A stretch of 64,000 bases of DNA from Tricholoma matsutake (GCA_026075535.2 AP026541.1:11036001-11100000); one strand, 5' to 3'. Shown: positions 36,451 to 49,561, numbered from the stretch's first letter. The notes: generated from the letters alone by a model not told the origin. Numbers and translations are program-made.

Positions 36451-36600
36451 GGAGTCTGGAGGAGGGAAGGACTGCCCATTCAAAAAAAACGCGATGCGCA
36501 AGGCAGATGAGCCTAAATATAGCTCCAAAAATAGATCATCATTGCGACTGTTAGGTTCACGTCAAGATGTCTGCTTGCCGGCTTCTCTTGTTCCCTATAA

Positions 36601-37260
36601 GTGGGTGACTTTCCGTAAGCTTTGAGAATAAAATATACAGCTAATCTCGATTCTAAATCCGACCATCACCGCTTTTATCAGATATTCTATTCCGTTAAGT
36701 AAACCATAAGACGTTCAGATAAAAAAAATAACTTGCACCAAATGTAGCACAAATGTCCTCATCTCATTGCCTTTGGAGACTAAAAAAAGGATCTGATCAT
36801 GTCAGATAGTGGTAGTTAGACACAGAATGGTTGGTAAGGCAAATTTTGTCTTCAGTTTGCCTGAAGACCCAAAAATGGAATGGAGTTCAGGCAAAAGAGG
36901 CACATTTGGAATCTTCGGGGTGAAAGAAAAATTGTCGGGTGAGCGCTATGCAACATATTCAATATATTACTCACCCCAATGGAATTCAAACGCTGTGCGA
37001 GTGGTGGACGTCGATTGGGAGCAGGATTACAGATGGGAGTAGATTATGTGATGTTGATTGAATACCGGATTTGGACGAAATGTGTTTATTCATCAAAAAT
37101 AATTTACTCAGGGGGGGTCTACCCTATCAACAGATTAAAGTTTATTCGAGGGTCTAAGCGACGTCGATGGCATGATGGCTGCCCGGCACCTCGGCAATTT
37201 CAGCTTTGATTGTCCGATTTATTCTATTCACCTCAATAAACGCTTATGGAAAGTCACCCA
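36601..37260. mobile_element. Possible TIR element upstream of the Pls-like gene
   Basis: GGGTGACTTTCCGTAAGC at about 36603-36620 recurs inverted at 37243-37260 with two differences. The 660-bp interior has no convincing gene. A TA next to each end would fit a Tc1/mariner-like duplication, but the outermost bases do not agree perfectly. It lies 150 bp upstream of the Pls-like start codon and may contribute to or disturb its promoter. Confidence 0.5.
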
Positions 37261-37899
37261 GTACTAGTGCTGCAAAAAATTTTATTTCGACCACTTCCCA
37301 TCCACATATCTCCCTCGGATATGTGGATTATATAGCTTTGGACCCCGATTTCCCGTTCCTTTTTATTTGACTTAAGTTGTCATCTAATACATGGTTCAAA
37401 CATATCCACCTAAGTAGAGTTGCAAAGCACATGATCATGCTCTAAACGATGAGCTAGCAAAGAGTTCTCAGGATTGAGGAGGAAAAAGTGGCAGAGAGAG
37501 TATTCAGAGAGGCTTGTGTCCAAGATCTAAGTGATTGAGCCATTTTCAAAGTTTTGCAACCAAGGGGGTGTCACGTGTTGATTTCCCAACATAGGGATGG
37601 TGGGGAGCTTCAAACACTCAAGGAGACTGAAACATGTAAGGAACTTAGTATATTTCAGGGGAGGAAACTAAGATACTGTACACAAGTACTTGAGTATAGA
37701 CTATATACTAATGGAATAACATGTGATAACAGAGTTGCATGCAATAATGTTGCAATGATGTAAGAGGCACTCTTACACTCTCTCATACTCCAAAAAAAGA
37801 CCGGGGGGGGGGGGGCTTGAATCAACAAGTCATAGGCATACTTTACACGTTGGTAAAAACATTGAGTTGCCTGGTAGTGGACTGATGATGAGTCATGAC
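37261..37899. other. Unassigned region with a poly-G tract
   Basis: No gene is recognisable. A run of about a dozen G residues occurs near 37803-37816 directly after an A-rich stretch; it may be a simple repeat or a place where the assembly is uncertain. Confidence 0.4.
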
Positions 37900-37993
37900 C
37901 AGTGTTGCCAATGGCGCGGCTCAGAGCTGCGAGCCATTGAGCTGAGCTGCTATTTTGGGCCAGCTGTGCTGATAAATCGGCTTGCAGCTCAGA

Positions 37994-38225
37994 TGTAAGC
38001 ATGGCTTACATCATCACATTGGCAACTTGTTTGTTATCGATAAAGAACCCCCCATCTTTTTTTTTTACCTTTTTACCATCTCGTCTACAACTAGTCAACT
38101 ACCTTACTCTCTCAGGAATATTATGCTGTGTCTTGTCACTCCGTGTGATTGAGAAGTGAGTTGTAATATTCCATCCTTTCTCCTTTTCCAGTGTTTTCTG
38201 TCTTCTTCTCGAAGACAGGCTTTCA
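37994..38225 (+). repeat. 5' LTR of the first gypsy element, 232 bp
   Basis: Begins TGTAAGCATGG, ends GGCTTTCA, same length as the right LTR with about a dozen differences, most of them C/T or G/A transitions. Confidence 0.95.
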
Positions 38226-38321
38226 CTTTTTTTTGACTTCAAACACAGCATATTTGGTGCGACCTCGCTGATACAATTGTCTACATAGACACGCGAGGTT
38301 CACAGGTACAAACTGTCTCAA

Positions 38322-41300
38322 TTGCCCTCTGTGCCAAGGTCCCTCACAACTCGAAGTAAGGCCTGGCTGATAACTGCGCTGTCCACTACTTTGTTGGCGA
38401 CCTCTGCTTCAACTGAAACTCATTCTTCCCTGTCTCTTCCTGTCCCACAAGAGGACTCTTTGACTGTCCCACAAGCGGATGCTGCCACTGTCCCACAAGC
38501 TGTAACTGCTTTGTCTGCTACTCCTGAGGTCACTGCCACCTCACATACCCATCACCGCAGATCTTCATCTTTGTCTTCTACTCCCGACGAGTATTTTCAC
38601 ACATATAGCCACCTGCACATCATGTCCAACTTGAGTACTGTGACTCTTGTACTGAACAATGGCAAATGGCCTACTATTACTGTGGGAGTGATGACCCCCG
38701 AACTTCTTCATCACTTCGAACATTTTGCTCGCGGATACCTTGCAAACAGGGAAAATCTCAATGCTAAAGACTACGTCGCACAAATTGCATATGCATTTGA
38801 GGATCCCCTTTTTAGTGATTGGTTCCAAACTTCTCAAGAGTACTACAAATCTTTGTCTTTTGCAGAGTTTATGTCGAGAGTCAGGGGGTGCTGGCTCACC
38901 CCAGGTTGGGAGAAGGAGTTGGCGCGGAAAGTGTGAAATTTGAAACAAGGTGCATCACCCTTCTGTGATTTCTCGACTACCATCCAACGTGATAACCTTT
39001 TGCTGAAAAACACAAAACATCATCTCTCACCTGTGCAACTATGCATGCAAATTGAGGCAAACCTTTCTCCTGAGCTCCTCTCTGCATATGATCGATACAA
39101 AGAGAAACATGACTCTGACTCAGATTCAGACAGGGAGAACAACACTGTGGAAGCGGATGATGGGTCGAACGCTGCTGCAAAAGCCAAAACTTCTGCGTGC
39201 AAAGCTGAATCCCATCTCGAAGCTTTTGTCCAAATCCTCATCAAACTTGATGACAAAGTACATGAAGAGTCTGCCTCCCGTAGGAAGGAAGCTGAGGATG
39301 CGGCTTGTAAACTTAAGCAATCAGGTTCCATGGCAGGCTTATCAGATGTGTCCTGCCGAGCTCCCTCCATGCATTCACAATTCCCATCTAATAGCCAGTC
39401 GTCATCATCATTGTTCTCAAAGCAGAACACCAGTTCCTTCTTGTCCACAAACTCAATGAGACCCCCGAAACTCACTGAATGTGAGCACAAGTACCTCAAT
39501 GCTCATGAGGGTTGCAAAAAGTGCCAGCAGTTCTATGTCGCAGATGGTCATGCCTGCGAGTTCCCAGCTTGCAATGGTTATGTTGAGCACACAATGATCG
39601 CCGTGAACGAGGCATGCCAGCGCAAGGGCAAGCCTGCACTCCCAGTACCTCGAGAGGACAGTGCTCCGATGACTGTTGCTGTCTCTGCTGCTTTCCCTGC
39701 GCCCCCTGCTTCTGCACCTCCTTCCCTTCTGGTTGTGGCTGTCATGGGCATGATGGCTTACCCTGTGGCATCGGTGGGCCACCCCAACAACAAACACAAT
39801 GTCCTCATTGGTAGTGAGGGTGATTTGTCGCATGACTTGAATGACTCTGTGAGCGCTCCTGTTCCCTTCTCCATCCCACATCTCATCTGGCATTGTGCTG
39901 TCAATGACCATGACCCATCCTCCTCTGTCCATGTTCATGTTGAAGTGTTGATTGACCATGGTTCCCCTGTAGTTCTGATTGATCAACTTCTGGTGTCCTG
40001 TCTGCATCTTCATCAAAGACTCCTGCCTCAACAGTTCCCTGTGTCTGGTGCTTTCTTCAATGGTTCTGCATTGCCTGCATCCATTTTTCTTACGTGCTGG
40101 GTCAAACTTAAATTACATGACCGAAATAGTTATTACTCAGCCTGGACTGTATGTGCTCTCTTGGCACCAAACTTGTGCCATCAGATTATACTTGGACTGC
40201 CATTTATGTACCATAATAACATTGTCGTGGATGTTTGCAAAAGCATGGCTATGAATGATTCAAATTTTGACCTGCTGCACCCAACACCCCCACAATTACC
40301 CAAACTGCCTCCACCAAAACTATGTGATGTCATCAACATAAATATTGAGAATCGCAAACTGTTGATGCATAAATTGCATGATGTTTGTGAAAGGCGTCAA
40401 GCTGTTATTGATGCATCTTGTGAGATTGTGTGACTGTTTGATGTGATTGCAGCTGTACATGTGCAAATTGAACAACTTGCTGGCACTCACCTGGATAAGC
40501 TTGCAACCGATGTGAAGGAGACTTACACTGACATTTTCAAACTGATTCCACATGTCAGCGAAATGCCTGATAACATACGTTGTAAAATCACATTGAAAGA
40601 TGCAAGCAAAACTGTTAGCACTTGTTCATACTCTTGCCCTCGTAAATACTGTGAAGCATGGAGCACCCTCATCAGCAAGCACCTTGATGCTGGGTGGATT
40701 CGTCCTTCTTCTTTGGCTCATGCTTTGCCTGCCTTTCTCATACCTAAGGCAGATAAGGAAATGCTGCCACAGTGGGTAAACAATTACTGCCAGCTGAATT
40801 CAAATACTGTCACCGACTGTCACCCACTTCCATGGGTGGATGATATCCTAGCTGATGCAGGCAAAGGAAAAATTTGGAGCAAGATTGATATGATGGATAG
40901 ATTTTCCCACATGAAGATGGACCCAGAAAGCATTCATCTCACCGCTGTGACCACACCCCTGGGGCTTTATGAGTGGCTAGTCATGCCACAGGGCTTGCAA
41001 AATGCTCTGCCTGTTCATCAACGGTGGGTAACTGAAGCTCTCTGCCCATTTCTGGGATGTTTTTGTCACATATACCTTGACGACATTATCATTTGGTCTG
41101 ACTCAGTTGAGGAACACATACAGCATATCAAATTAATTATGAGTGCACTGTGCAAGGCTTGCCTATACTGCAATTCCAAAAAATCCCAATTCTTTCTTAC
41201 TGAATCGGAATTTCTTGGACACCGCATCTTGCATGATGGTATTGAGGCTTGCTCCTCAAAGGTGGACAAAATCCTCAGGTGGCCTACTTTTAGATCAGCC

Positions 41301-43472
41301 ACAGATGTCCGCAGTTTTCTGGGCCTGGTCCGATATATTGCTGTGTTCCTGCTGAAACTTGCAGATCACACATCGGTCCTCACTCCCCTTACTATGAAAG
41401 AATGTGAAAAACAGTTTCCTGTGTGGGATACTCACCACCAAAATGCTTTTGATGCTATCAAAGCCCTTGTTGTCAGTCAAGAATGCATGACTGTGATTGA
41501 TCATACAAACCCTGGTGACAATAAAATTTTTGTAACATGCGATGCGAGTGATCTCCGGACTGGCACTGTACTGAGCTGGGGTCATACCTGGGAAACAGCT
41601 CAACCTGTGGCTTTTGATTCTATGCAGCTCAAATATGCACAAAAGAACTACCCTGTCCATGAGAAAGAGATGCTGGCTATTGTCTGCACTCTCAAAAAAT
41701 GGAGATCTGACCTGCTGGGGACAGAGATTCTTGTCTACACAGACCATCGCACACTAGAGAACTTTGATATGCAGAAAGATCTTTCACATTGTCAGGCATG
41801 CTGGATGGAACATCTATCCCAATTTGACATGACGATCAGGTACATCCATGGTGAGGACAACACTGTAGCTGATGCCCTGTCACAATTACCGAGCAATATG
41901 CCTGACTCAGATACTTGTTCTGATGCTGAAGTCTCTGACCCTCCTGTTTGCTGGGATAACTGGCTCAGACATTGCACTGTGAATGCCGTTTTAACAATCT
42001 CGGCAGACGAGTCTTTCCTACGAGATATCTCTACTGGATACGAGCACAATGGTTTTTGCAAAAAACTGTCGACTGTTGATGCTAGCATCCCAGGAATCAA
42101 ATTCATCAATAACCTGTGGTACATTGGGGATCGACTGATAATACCATGCTATGGGACTGTCCGAGAGGACCTGTTCTGTCTTGCACATGATGCTCTGGGA
42201 CATTTTGGTGCAGATAAATGATACGCTGCTATCCGTAACTGCTATTATTGGCCCAACATGCAGTGTGACCTTGAGAATGCCTATGTCCCTGGCTGTGTGC
42301 CTTGCCAACAAAACAAGAGCCTGACCACAAAGGCAGTAGGCCCACTTCACCCTCTCCCAATTCCTGATGGACGTGGTGACTCTGTGTGTCTTGACTTTGT
42401 GGGCCCTCTCCCTGAGGATCATGGGTTTAATTGCATCTTGACTATCACCGACTGCTTGGGCTCTGATGTACGGCTGATCCCCACGCGGACAGACATCACA
42501 GCCCAGAAATTGGCAACAATTTTTTTCAATGAGTGGTACTGTGAAAATGGCCTGCCACTCGAACTCATATCCGACCGTGATAAACTGTTTGTATCAAAGT
42601 TCTGGAAGGCACTCCATGCATCGACTGGAGTACACTTGAAGTTGTCCACAGCATACCACCCACAAACAGATGGTTCCAGTGAGCACACCAACAAGATGCT
42701 CAACCAATGTATCTGTTTCCATGTTGAACACAATCAAAAAGGCTGGGCTTGTGCTCTGCCTCTCATCCATTTCAATATCATGAATGCTGTGAATGCTTCT
42801 ACAGGATTTTCAGGGTTTCAACTATGCATGGGTCAGAGCCCACACATCTTGCCACCTTTGATCCCCTTGTCCATAATGAGACTGGCCCTTGAGGACTGCC
42901 AAGCTTGAGCTATCTGTGAATGGATACTTGAGGATGAACGAGAAGCAAAGGATGTGCTCTTGACCAGCAAAATCACACAGGCTTTCCATGCTAACAAGAA
43001 GCGAGGGGTTGAAGATGTGTTCAATGTCGGTGACAAGGTCATGTTGGCAACACTACACTGCCAGCAAGAATACAAGGCAGGAGACAAGAACCATGTTGCT
43101 AAGTTTTTCCCTAGATTTGATGGCCTGCATACCATTACAAAAGCATTCCCTGACTCTTCTGTTTACACTCTAGACCTCCCTAACTCCCCAGAGGTTTGCC
43201 CCACCTTTCATGCTTTGCTCCTGAAATGGTTCCATGGGAATGATGGAGTCCTGTTTCCTTCACGTGAACATCTGATGCCTGGGCCAGTGGTCACCTTGGA
43301 CGGGGTCGAAGAACACATGATTGAGAAGATTGTGGATGAACAGAGAAGAGGACATGGGATGCAATATCTTGTGCACTGGGTTGGCTACCCACCTGACCAT
43401 GACCAATGGATGCCACACTGTGACTTGGACGATTGTGAAGCGCTGGATAACTGGTTGCAACGTAGGGTTTAG
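38322..43472 (+). pseudogene. Gag-pol polyprotein with chromodomain, four in-frame TGA
   Basis: One frame runs from gag to the C-terminus and is interrupted only by TGA at 38934, 40431, 42219 and 42906. Order: gag, a cysteine motif GCKKCQQFYVADGHAC, an aspartic protease-like VLIDHGSPVVLID, reverse transcriptase with intact YLDD (CHIYLDDIIIWSD, about 41060-41100), RNase H (FVTCDASD, EKEMLAIV, YTDHRTLENF), integrase with an HHCC finger (HDALGHFG to CVPCQQNK) and D,D,E residues (CLDFVGPL, ISDRDKLF, GSSEHTNK), and a chromodomain (IEKIVDEQ, YLVHWVGYP, DQWMPHCDL) that in such elements targets heterochromatin. gag begins upstream of an ATG near 38622; the first codons of the open frame are uncertain. 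Dead as a protein gene, but structurally well preserved. Confidence 0.92.
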
Positions 43473-43646
43473 GGTCACATGGTAGCTTTTCCCACTGGGT
43501 TTTTGATGCACCCATCGTGAAGGTTGATGATGTGATTGATTGTTTTATTGATTTTTTTCTTTTCCTTTGGATTATTGCTGGATAGCTTACAGATGTGCAT
43601 ACTTATGGACACGAACACCCCCTTTCTTTTTTAAAGAGTGGGAGGG

Positions 43647-43878
43647 TGTAAGCATGGCTTACATCATCACATTGGCAACTTGTTTGTTATTGATAAAGAA
43701 CCCCCCATCTTTTCCTTTTACCTTTTTACCATCTCATCTATGACTAGTCAACTACCTTACTCTCTCAGGAATATTACGCTGTGTCTTGTCACTCCGTGTG
43801 ATTGAGAAGTGAGTTGCAATATTCCATCCTTTCTCCTTTTCCAGTGTTTTTTGTCTTCTCCTCAAAGACAGGCTTTCA
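43647..43878 (+). repeat. 3' LTR of the first gypsy element, 232 bp
   Basis: Right copy of the 232-bp LTR, preceded by the polypurine tract and followed by the target duplication TCAGA. Confidence 0.95.
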
Positions 43879-44475
43879 TCAGAACTGCCCAGAGCCGCTC
43901 AAGCCATGCCCTAAGTTGCCTCAAATTCAGAGTGACTGGAGGGCTTTAAATGTTCTTAAAACACTATAAAACATTCTGCAGGAGTCCCTACTGCCATTTT
44001 GGATACATGTTGTTATACCCTACTCCCCAGAGCCATCTCTTGAGCATGTTTTGTAATAGGTATGAGGAGATAAACATAGCCAAATAATCTCATCAAAGGT
44101 ACTAATCTGTGCAAAACTCAATAGTATGACTTGTTTCTTTTGTAATAATAGTCTACACAACCTATTTGACCATTAAAATACATAACTGAAGCATAGATAC
44201 AACTCAGATTGCAAGCCCACAACTTTGGGCAATCTCAATTGGCTTAGCTGGCTCAGAGCCGCTCAGGGCAACTCAGCACCATTTTGATCAGCTCAAGTGC
44301 CTGAGCCACACCGCAGGTGAGCCGAGCCGAGCCATGGCATCACTAATGATGACAATGAGTAACAATGAGGATAGGTGTAGGTGAGGATGGGTGAGGACAA
44401 GACACGGTGAGGACAGCCGTGATGACCATGGGCATTGACTTGTGCTGATGATGATGGTGGCAAGCAAGGACGAGG

Positions 44476-44700
44476 TGTAAGCCTACCTTGGATAGAGTTA
44501 AGCTTCACTGAGTCTGACAACACAGAATAGGATCAGGATATATAGTGGAGTGAGAGTCTAAGGGTGAGATACAATAGTGAATGGAGGTGAACATAAGTGG
44601 GCAAGAAGGAAGGAAGCAATGTGATCTTGAGCTGTAAGTATATATATATATGGGGAAAGTGACAGATCTGCAAATATGACCATTGGATGAGTAAGCACCA
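44476..44700 (-). repeat. 3' LTR of the second gypsy element, 225 bp
   Basis: Left copy in window coordinates; contains a TA microsatellite near 44640. Few differences from 49985-50209. Confidence 0.93.
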
Positions 44701-44868
44701 GGATTACACCCTCCCCCCCTCTGAAGAATTTTGTATCATCTGTAATCAACCGCAGAGAAAAATATATATATGAGTACCATAAAACTGCTTGTCAGGTGTG
44801 TTAAAAACCCCGTAGGGAAAAGCTACCATTGGCAGGGACATGGTGAAAGTGAACAGTACATGATGCCA

Positions 44869-47800
44869 TCACCTTGCTCCTGCCAACCAGTCATCAAGTG
44901 CCATGTTGTCCCCCAGTTCTGACCCCATGAGCCACTCGTCTTCTTTGGGGCCATACCCAAGCCATTGAATGAGGTATTGCATTCCTCATCCACATTTGCA
45001 TGCATCGATTATCTTGTCCATGCAGTATTCTTCTACTCCATTTTCCATGACAATTGCACCAGGTCAAGCAAGTTCTCATGAAGGGAAAAGGGCACAGTCA
45101 TTTTTTCTGTATGGTAGGATTTTGGATGTGTGATATGTTGGGCATAATTTTGATGTAGGGGGCAAGTTCAGCATTACAGTCGAGGTGTCATGGTTGATGT
45201 CCACAATGATGTATGGGCCATTGAACCTAGGCATAAATTTAGCTACTCATTTCTCACCTTTTGCAGTGTATTGTTGTCAATGCCCCAATGTCAAGTTCAA
45301 AGTCAGGGTTATGGGTGAGGTTTGCATAAGCAGTCTGAGAGATCTTCACTTTGAGCAGGTTGTCCTGTGCTTCTAATATGTCCAGTTGGAGTTTGTTAAT
45401 CAATTCCCATGCCCATGTTTCCTCTGGAGTGGTGGGTATGACTGGGGTAATCAAGGGAGGAATCAGACATGGGCTTTGGCCAAGTCACAATTGGAAAGGC
45501 GAGAAGCTGGTAGATTTGTTAACAGTGAGGTCAAACCATACACATGGCAATGCTCGTGCCCGTCCTTTTTGATTCTGGGCCACATGATACCAAAGTGCTT
45601 GGTTAACGGTCTTGTTTGTCCATTTGCTAGTGCTGTCCATTTGTGGGTGGTATGCTGATGACATCTTTAGCTTGACACCTGTTAGCTTGTGTAACACTGT
45701 CCAGAATTTTGACATGAAGAGCTTGTCGCAGTCAGAGATGATCTCCAGTGGTAATCCATTCTCGCAGTACCACCGATTGAAGAAGATGGCTGTGAGGTCA
45801 GTGGCTGTGATATCTGTTCTGGTGGCTACAATCTGGATATCAGCATTGAGGCAGTCCATCATTGTTAAGATGCAATCAAAACCATTGTCCTCTGGTAATG
45901 GGCCAATGAAATCCATGGTGACAGAGTCCCCGCGTTGGTCTGGAATGGGTAATGGATGCAGAGGTCCAGCAGGTTTTGTCGTTCTCAATTTGTTTCTTTG
46001 GCAGTCAGAGCAGCTGGGGACATATGTGGTCTCGAGGTCTCTTTGCATATTTGACCAGTAGTAAGAGTCACACAGAGAACCATAAGATTTCTCAAAACCA
46101 AAATGTCCCAGTGTGTCATGAGCAAGCCAGAACAAGGATTCTCATATGCTGCCAGCTGCAGGTATAACAAGTCATTCTCTGATGAACATGAGGTTTTCTT
46201 TTTTCTGGACAATGGGCATGCCAGCTGCTGTGCTGTGCAGTTTCTTGCACCAGGGGTTGGTATCATATCCATTGATGATAGCAGTATGTAGTTGCAGGTC
46301 TTGCAATATTGACAGCACAGCTGTTACTGCTTGTGTCGACACAATATTGGTTTCAGCCAGTGCATGCACAGCCAGGAGGGGGCAAGCATGTGTTGCAGGG
46401 AGGATAGCATTCACAGTTACAGAGCTCTCTTCATTGTCATCCAGGCAGAATTTGTATGGAGATTTGGCAGACAGTACGGTAGATTCACTAGAGGCACAGA
46501 GATTTACCGGCAGTTGGGAGAGTGCATCTTGCAATGGTGTTCTCTCTGCCCTTGATGTACACAATTTTAGCATTGAATTGTGACATGAACTCCATCCAGC
46601 ATGCTTGACGCCGTGATAGGTCAGGTTGGGTATCGAAGTTTTCGAGCATCTTGTGATCTGTGAAGATGGTGAAGGGCAAGCCCACAAGATCTGCTCGCCA
46701 TTTCTGCAATGTGCAAATGATAGTGAGCATTTCTTTTACATGAACTGGGTAGTTGAGTTCAGCGCCTTTGAATGTCATGGAATCAAAGGTGACAGGATGG
46801 GCTGTTTCCCATGTTTCCCCAAATGACAGTATGGCTCCAGATCAGAAATTACTGGCATCTGTGGTAACAAAGATCTTCTTTGTGGTGTCGGAGTGGTCAA
46901 TGGTTGTTAGGCAGTTGCAGCTGACAATGATGGCTTTGATGGCCTCAAAAGCAAACTGATGCTCATCTGTCCACATTGGGAATGAGCAGTTCACTTCTGT
47001 GGTGGTCAGTGGTGTCAGAATTGCAGTGTGTGTGGCCAGGTTTGGCAGGAAGGATGCAAGGTAATGGATGAGTCCCAGAGAATGCCAGACATCTGTCACA
47101 TATCATGGTCTTGGCCACAACAGGATGTGGTCCACTTTTCATGAGTCGGCCTCGATACCATTTGTGGAGATCCGGTGTCCTAGGAAATCAATTGATGCAC
47201 AGTACAGGCAAGTCTTCTTTGGGTAACAGTACAGTCAGGTGGCCTGAAGAGCTGTGAGGATGGTATGCACATTGTGGTGGTCTCTTCAATGGTGTTTGAC
47301 CAGATGACAATGTCATCCAGATACATGTGGCTGATCTTGCCACTGTATTCACAAAGTGTGATGGCCACCCAGCATTGGTGGATCCCAGGTGTGTTTTGGA
47401 GGCCCATGGGCATAACAAGCCATTCATACAGACCAAATGGTGTGGAGACTGCAGTTAATGGTATGTCGTCATGCATTTTCATCTGGAAAAAACTATCAGT
47501 CATATCAATGGTTGCCCAGATTTTTCCTTTTGCACAATTGTTCAAGATGTCATCCACCTGCAGTAGTGGGTGGGAGTCGATGACTGTGTTTGCATTCAAT
47601 TGCCTGTAGTTGTTCACCCAGCTCGGAAGTACCTTTGGGTCTGCTTTTGGGATAATGAAGGCAGGGGATGCCCATGATGATGAGGATGGTCTGATTCATC
47701 CAGCATCCAGATGTTTTTGTATCAAGAGACCCCAAGCTTCATGGAATTTCTGGGGGCATTGGTACACTCTTGTCTTGATGGTCTGCTCAGCATTTTTCAG

Positions 47801-49561
47801 TTTTATATGTGCTTGAACATCTGTTGGCAGCTCGTTGATGTGTGGTATCAGTTCAAAAATCTCATGAAACTCAGCTTTCAGTAGGTCTTCGTGGTGCATC
47901 AATTCAGCGAGGTGTGTAAGCATTTCGACACATTGGTTGATTGCTCCTACAATGTCGATGGGCTTGATGTAATTGAATGACATCAGTCATCATCAAGTGC
48001 ATGGCACATATTTGAGTTCAGCTAGCAGTAGTTTACAGTCAGATTGAACTTGTTCAAGTTGTTCTTTCAGTTTTGGTTTGAATTGTTTTGGTAATGGCAC
48101 AGGTTGAGGATTCAAGAGGCCATAATTATTACATTTGTCTATACAGGTGCATGCAGAGTGGTCGGTTACTATGAAGTTATGCAATAAGAACGGTAGTCCA
48201 AGTATAATAGAAGTACAGAGGTGCAGGGCAACAAGGGCGCATACAGTGCGAGCAGTCCATTGTCCGTCTTGGGATGTTACAGAAAGTTTAACCCATTCAG
48301 TGAGGGTTGTTTGAGACAGTGACCTTGAAGATTTGACAGCGACATCTATGGTTTCTGGTTTGGGCAGCAGGTGGCAACAGAGACCAAGTTTGGTAACTAG
48401 GTCTGTGTGGATAAGCACAACATAAGCTCTGTTGTCCAGCAGCATCAGTACAGTAACAGGGATGGTTGTGTTAGGCCTGCTGATGCAGGCCTTCTACCAG
48501 AGGTGTGGTGATCAGAAGGGAGCACTCACATCATTATTGTATTCATCCTCAGTGTCCGACCCATCCCCCAGGGCAGATGACACTGCAGGGAAGGTAGCAG
48601 TGGTGTCGTCTGCCCACAAACCGACAGCAGCCACGGGACACATTTGGTTTCGGTTGCGGGACAATGAGGTTCCCAAGCTATGAAGGGGATGGTTGATAGG
48701 GCCAGTGTAGGTTGCTGCATTGGGGAACCCATTCAGGCAGTTCTTAGAGATATGGTCCACATTCAGGTGGTGACATTTACAACAACCATTGTTGTTATCA
48801 AGTTGATCACATTCAGCATCAGTGAGCACCGCTAAGCATCAGATGGTGCCTGCAATAGCAGCAGCAGTTGCTGTGCCAGCATTCACAGTGAAATTAGCGG
48901 GGCTGGAGGTGTTGTTTGAGCTGTTGTTTGCACAACAGTGTTTGCTATTGTCTTTGCACCTGTTGAAGACTTCTTTGGTGACCTCCCATGCATGCTTTAG
49001 ATCAGCTCGGTGATTTTCATTGTGGTGTTTGACCTTGAGAGCCCATGGTTGCAAGATCAGGATTTTGTCGACTTTGTTTGCATTACAGTGGCGTGTGAGC
49101 TCTGGGTCAAGTCCAGCCTCAAGTTTTTCATGAAGAGAAGCACCTGAGAAGTGGGAAGCAGTATTGGCAAGTAAAGAGTTGAGGGACTGCATGTGAGAGA
49201 ACCAATCCCAGAATGATTGGTTTTGTTTCAATCTTTCAGCGAGGATGCAACGGCAGATAGTGGGTTCCCAATTGGGATTGAGGTAGTTAGATTGTAGATC
49301 AGTCATGAAATCTGCAAAGAAAAGAGTTAAAAGCCTGTTGTGATCCCTGTTAATCCAGTCATGGATCCTAGTATCACTGAAGCACCTAAGTATTTTGCAA
49401 ACTTGGTCCCCCTCTTTGATTTCCTTGCAGTTGAAGAAGTTGAGGCAGCCAAGTTCAAAAGTTTGCATGACAGCCAGGTTGATTTCCCCTGCTAAGAGAA
49501 TGGGAGATTTGGACTGATGAATATGTTCAATGACAGCGAGTTGGTTGGGGATGAAGGACAT
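44869..49561 (-). pseudogene. Gag-pol of the second gypsy element, heavily decayed
   Basis: Pieces in order down the minus strand: gag (48839-49561, ELGCLNFFNCKEIKEGD and NRLLTLFFADFM), a CCHC knuckle CCKCHHLNVDHISKNC just past a TGA at 48839, a protease-like VLMLLDNRAYVVLI (about 48400), and reverse transcriptase with GLYEWLVMPMGLQN and intact YLDD (SHMYLDDIVIWSN, about 47310-47350). RNase H (FVTTDASN, KEMLTIICTLQKW, FTDHKMLENF), integrase (HDTLGHFG, CSDCQRNK, MDFIGPLPED, AYHPQMDSTS in which the catalytic glutamate appears replaced) and a chromodomain (MDKIIDACKCG, YLIQWLGYGPKEDEWL) with an internal TGA follow. At about 47693 TGA replaces the W of DAGWIRPSS. Several frameshifts are present. 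It is related to, but clearly distinct from, the first element. Confidence 0.88.

Larger units (their letters stand above)
37994..43878 (+). mobile_element. Ty3/gypsy chromovirus retrotransposon, 5.9 kb, complete ends
   Basis: Two 232-bp LTRs (37994-38225 and 43647-43878), starting TGTAAGC and ending TTTCA, enclose a single gag-pol frame. The 5-bp target duplication TCAGA lies at 37989-37993 and 43879-43883. A polypurine tract, AAAGAGTGGGAGGG, sits directly before the right LTR (43633-43646). The LTRs are about 95 percent alike, so the insertion is not recent. A primer-binding site could not be recognised with confidence. Confidence 0.95.
37900..44345. mobile_element. GAGC-rich non-autonomous TIR element, split by a gypsy element
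   Basis: The left end CAGTGTTGCCAATGGC (37900) matches the complement of the right end (AGTGATGCC-ATGGC, ending 44345) with small differences. The flanking octamers GTCATGAC (37892-37899) and ATGATGAC (44346-44353) agree at 6 of 8 positions, consistent with an aged hAT-type duplication. Without the nested LTR element only about 560 bp remain, rich in GAGCYGAGC-like motifs and without an ORF, so it is a MITE-like hAT derivative. Confidence 0.62.

Noticed and set aside
37801..37816. Poly-G run as a regulatory element
   Set aside because: A single homopolymer next to an A-rich stretch with no gene; more likely a simple repeat or sequencing uncertainty.
3506..43472. TGA read as a sense codon (recoding or selenocysteine), because many long frames are interrupted only by TGA
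   Set aside because: The intact HSF-family gene ends in TGA at a plausible C-terminus and the core genes have no internal TGA. Mutational decay of silenced repeats explains the pattern without recoding.
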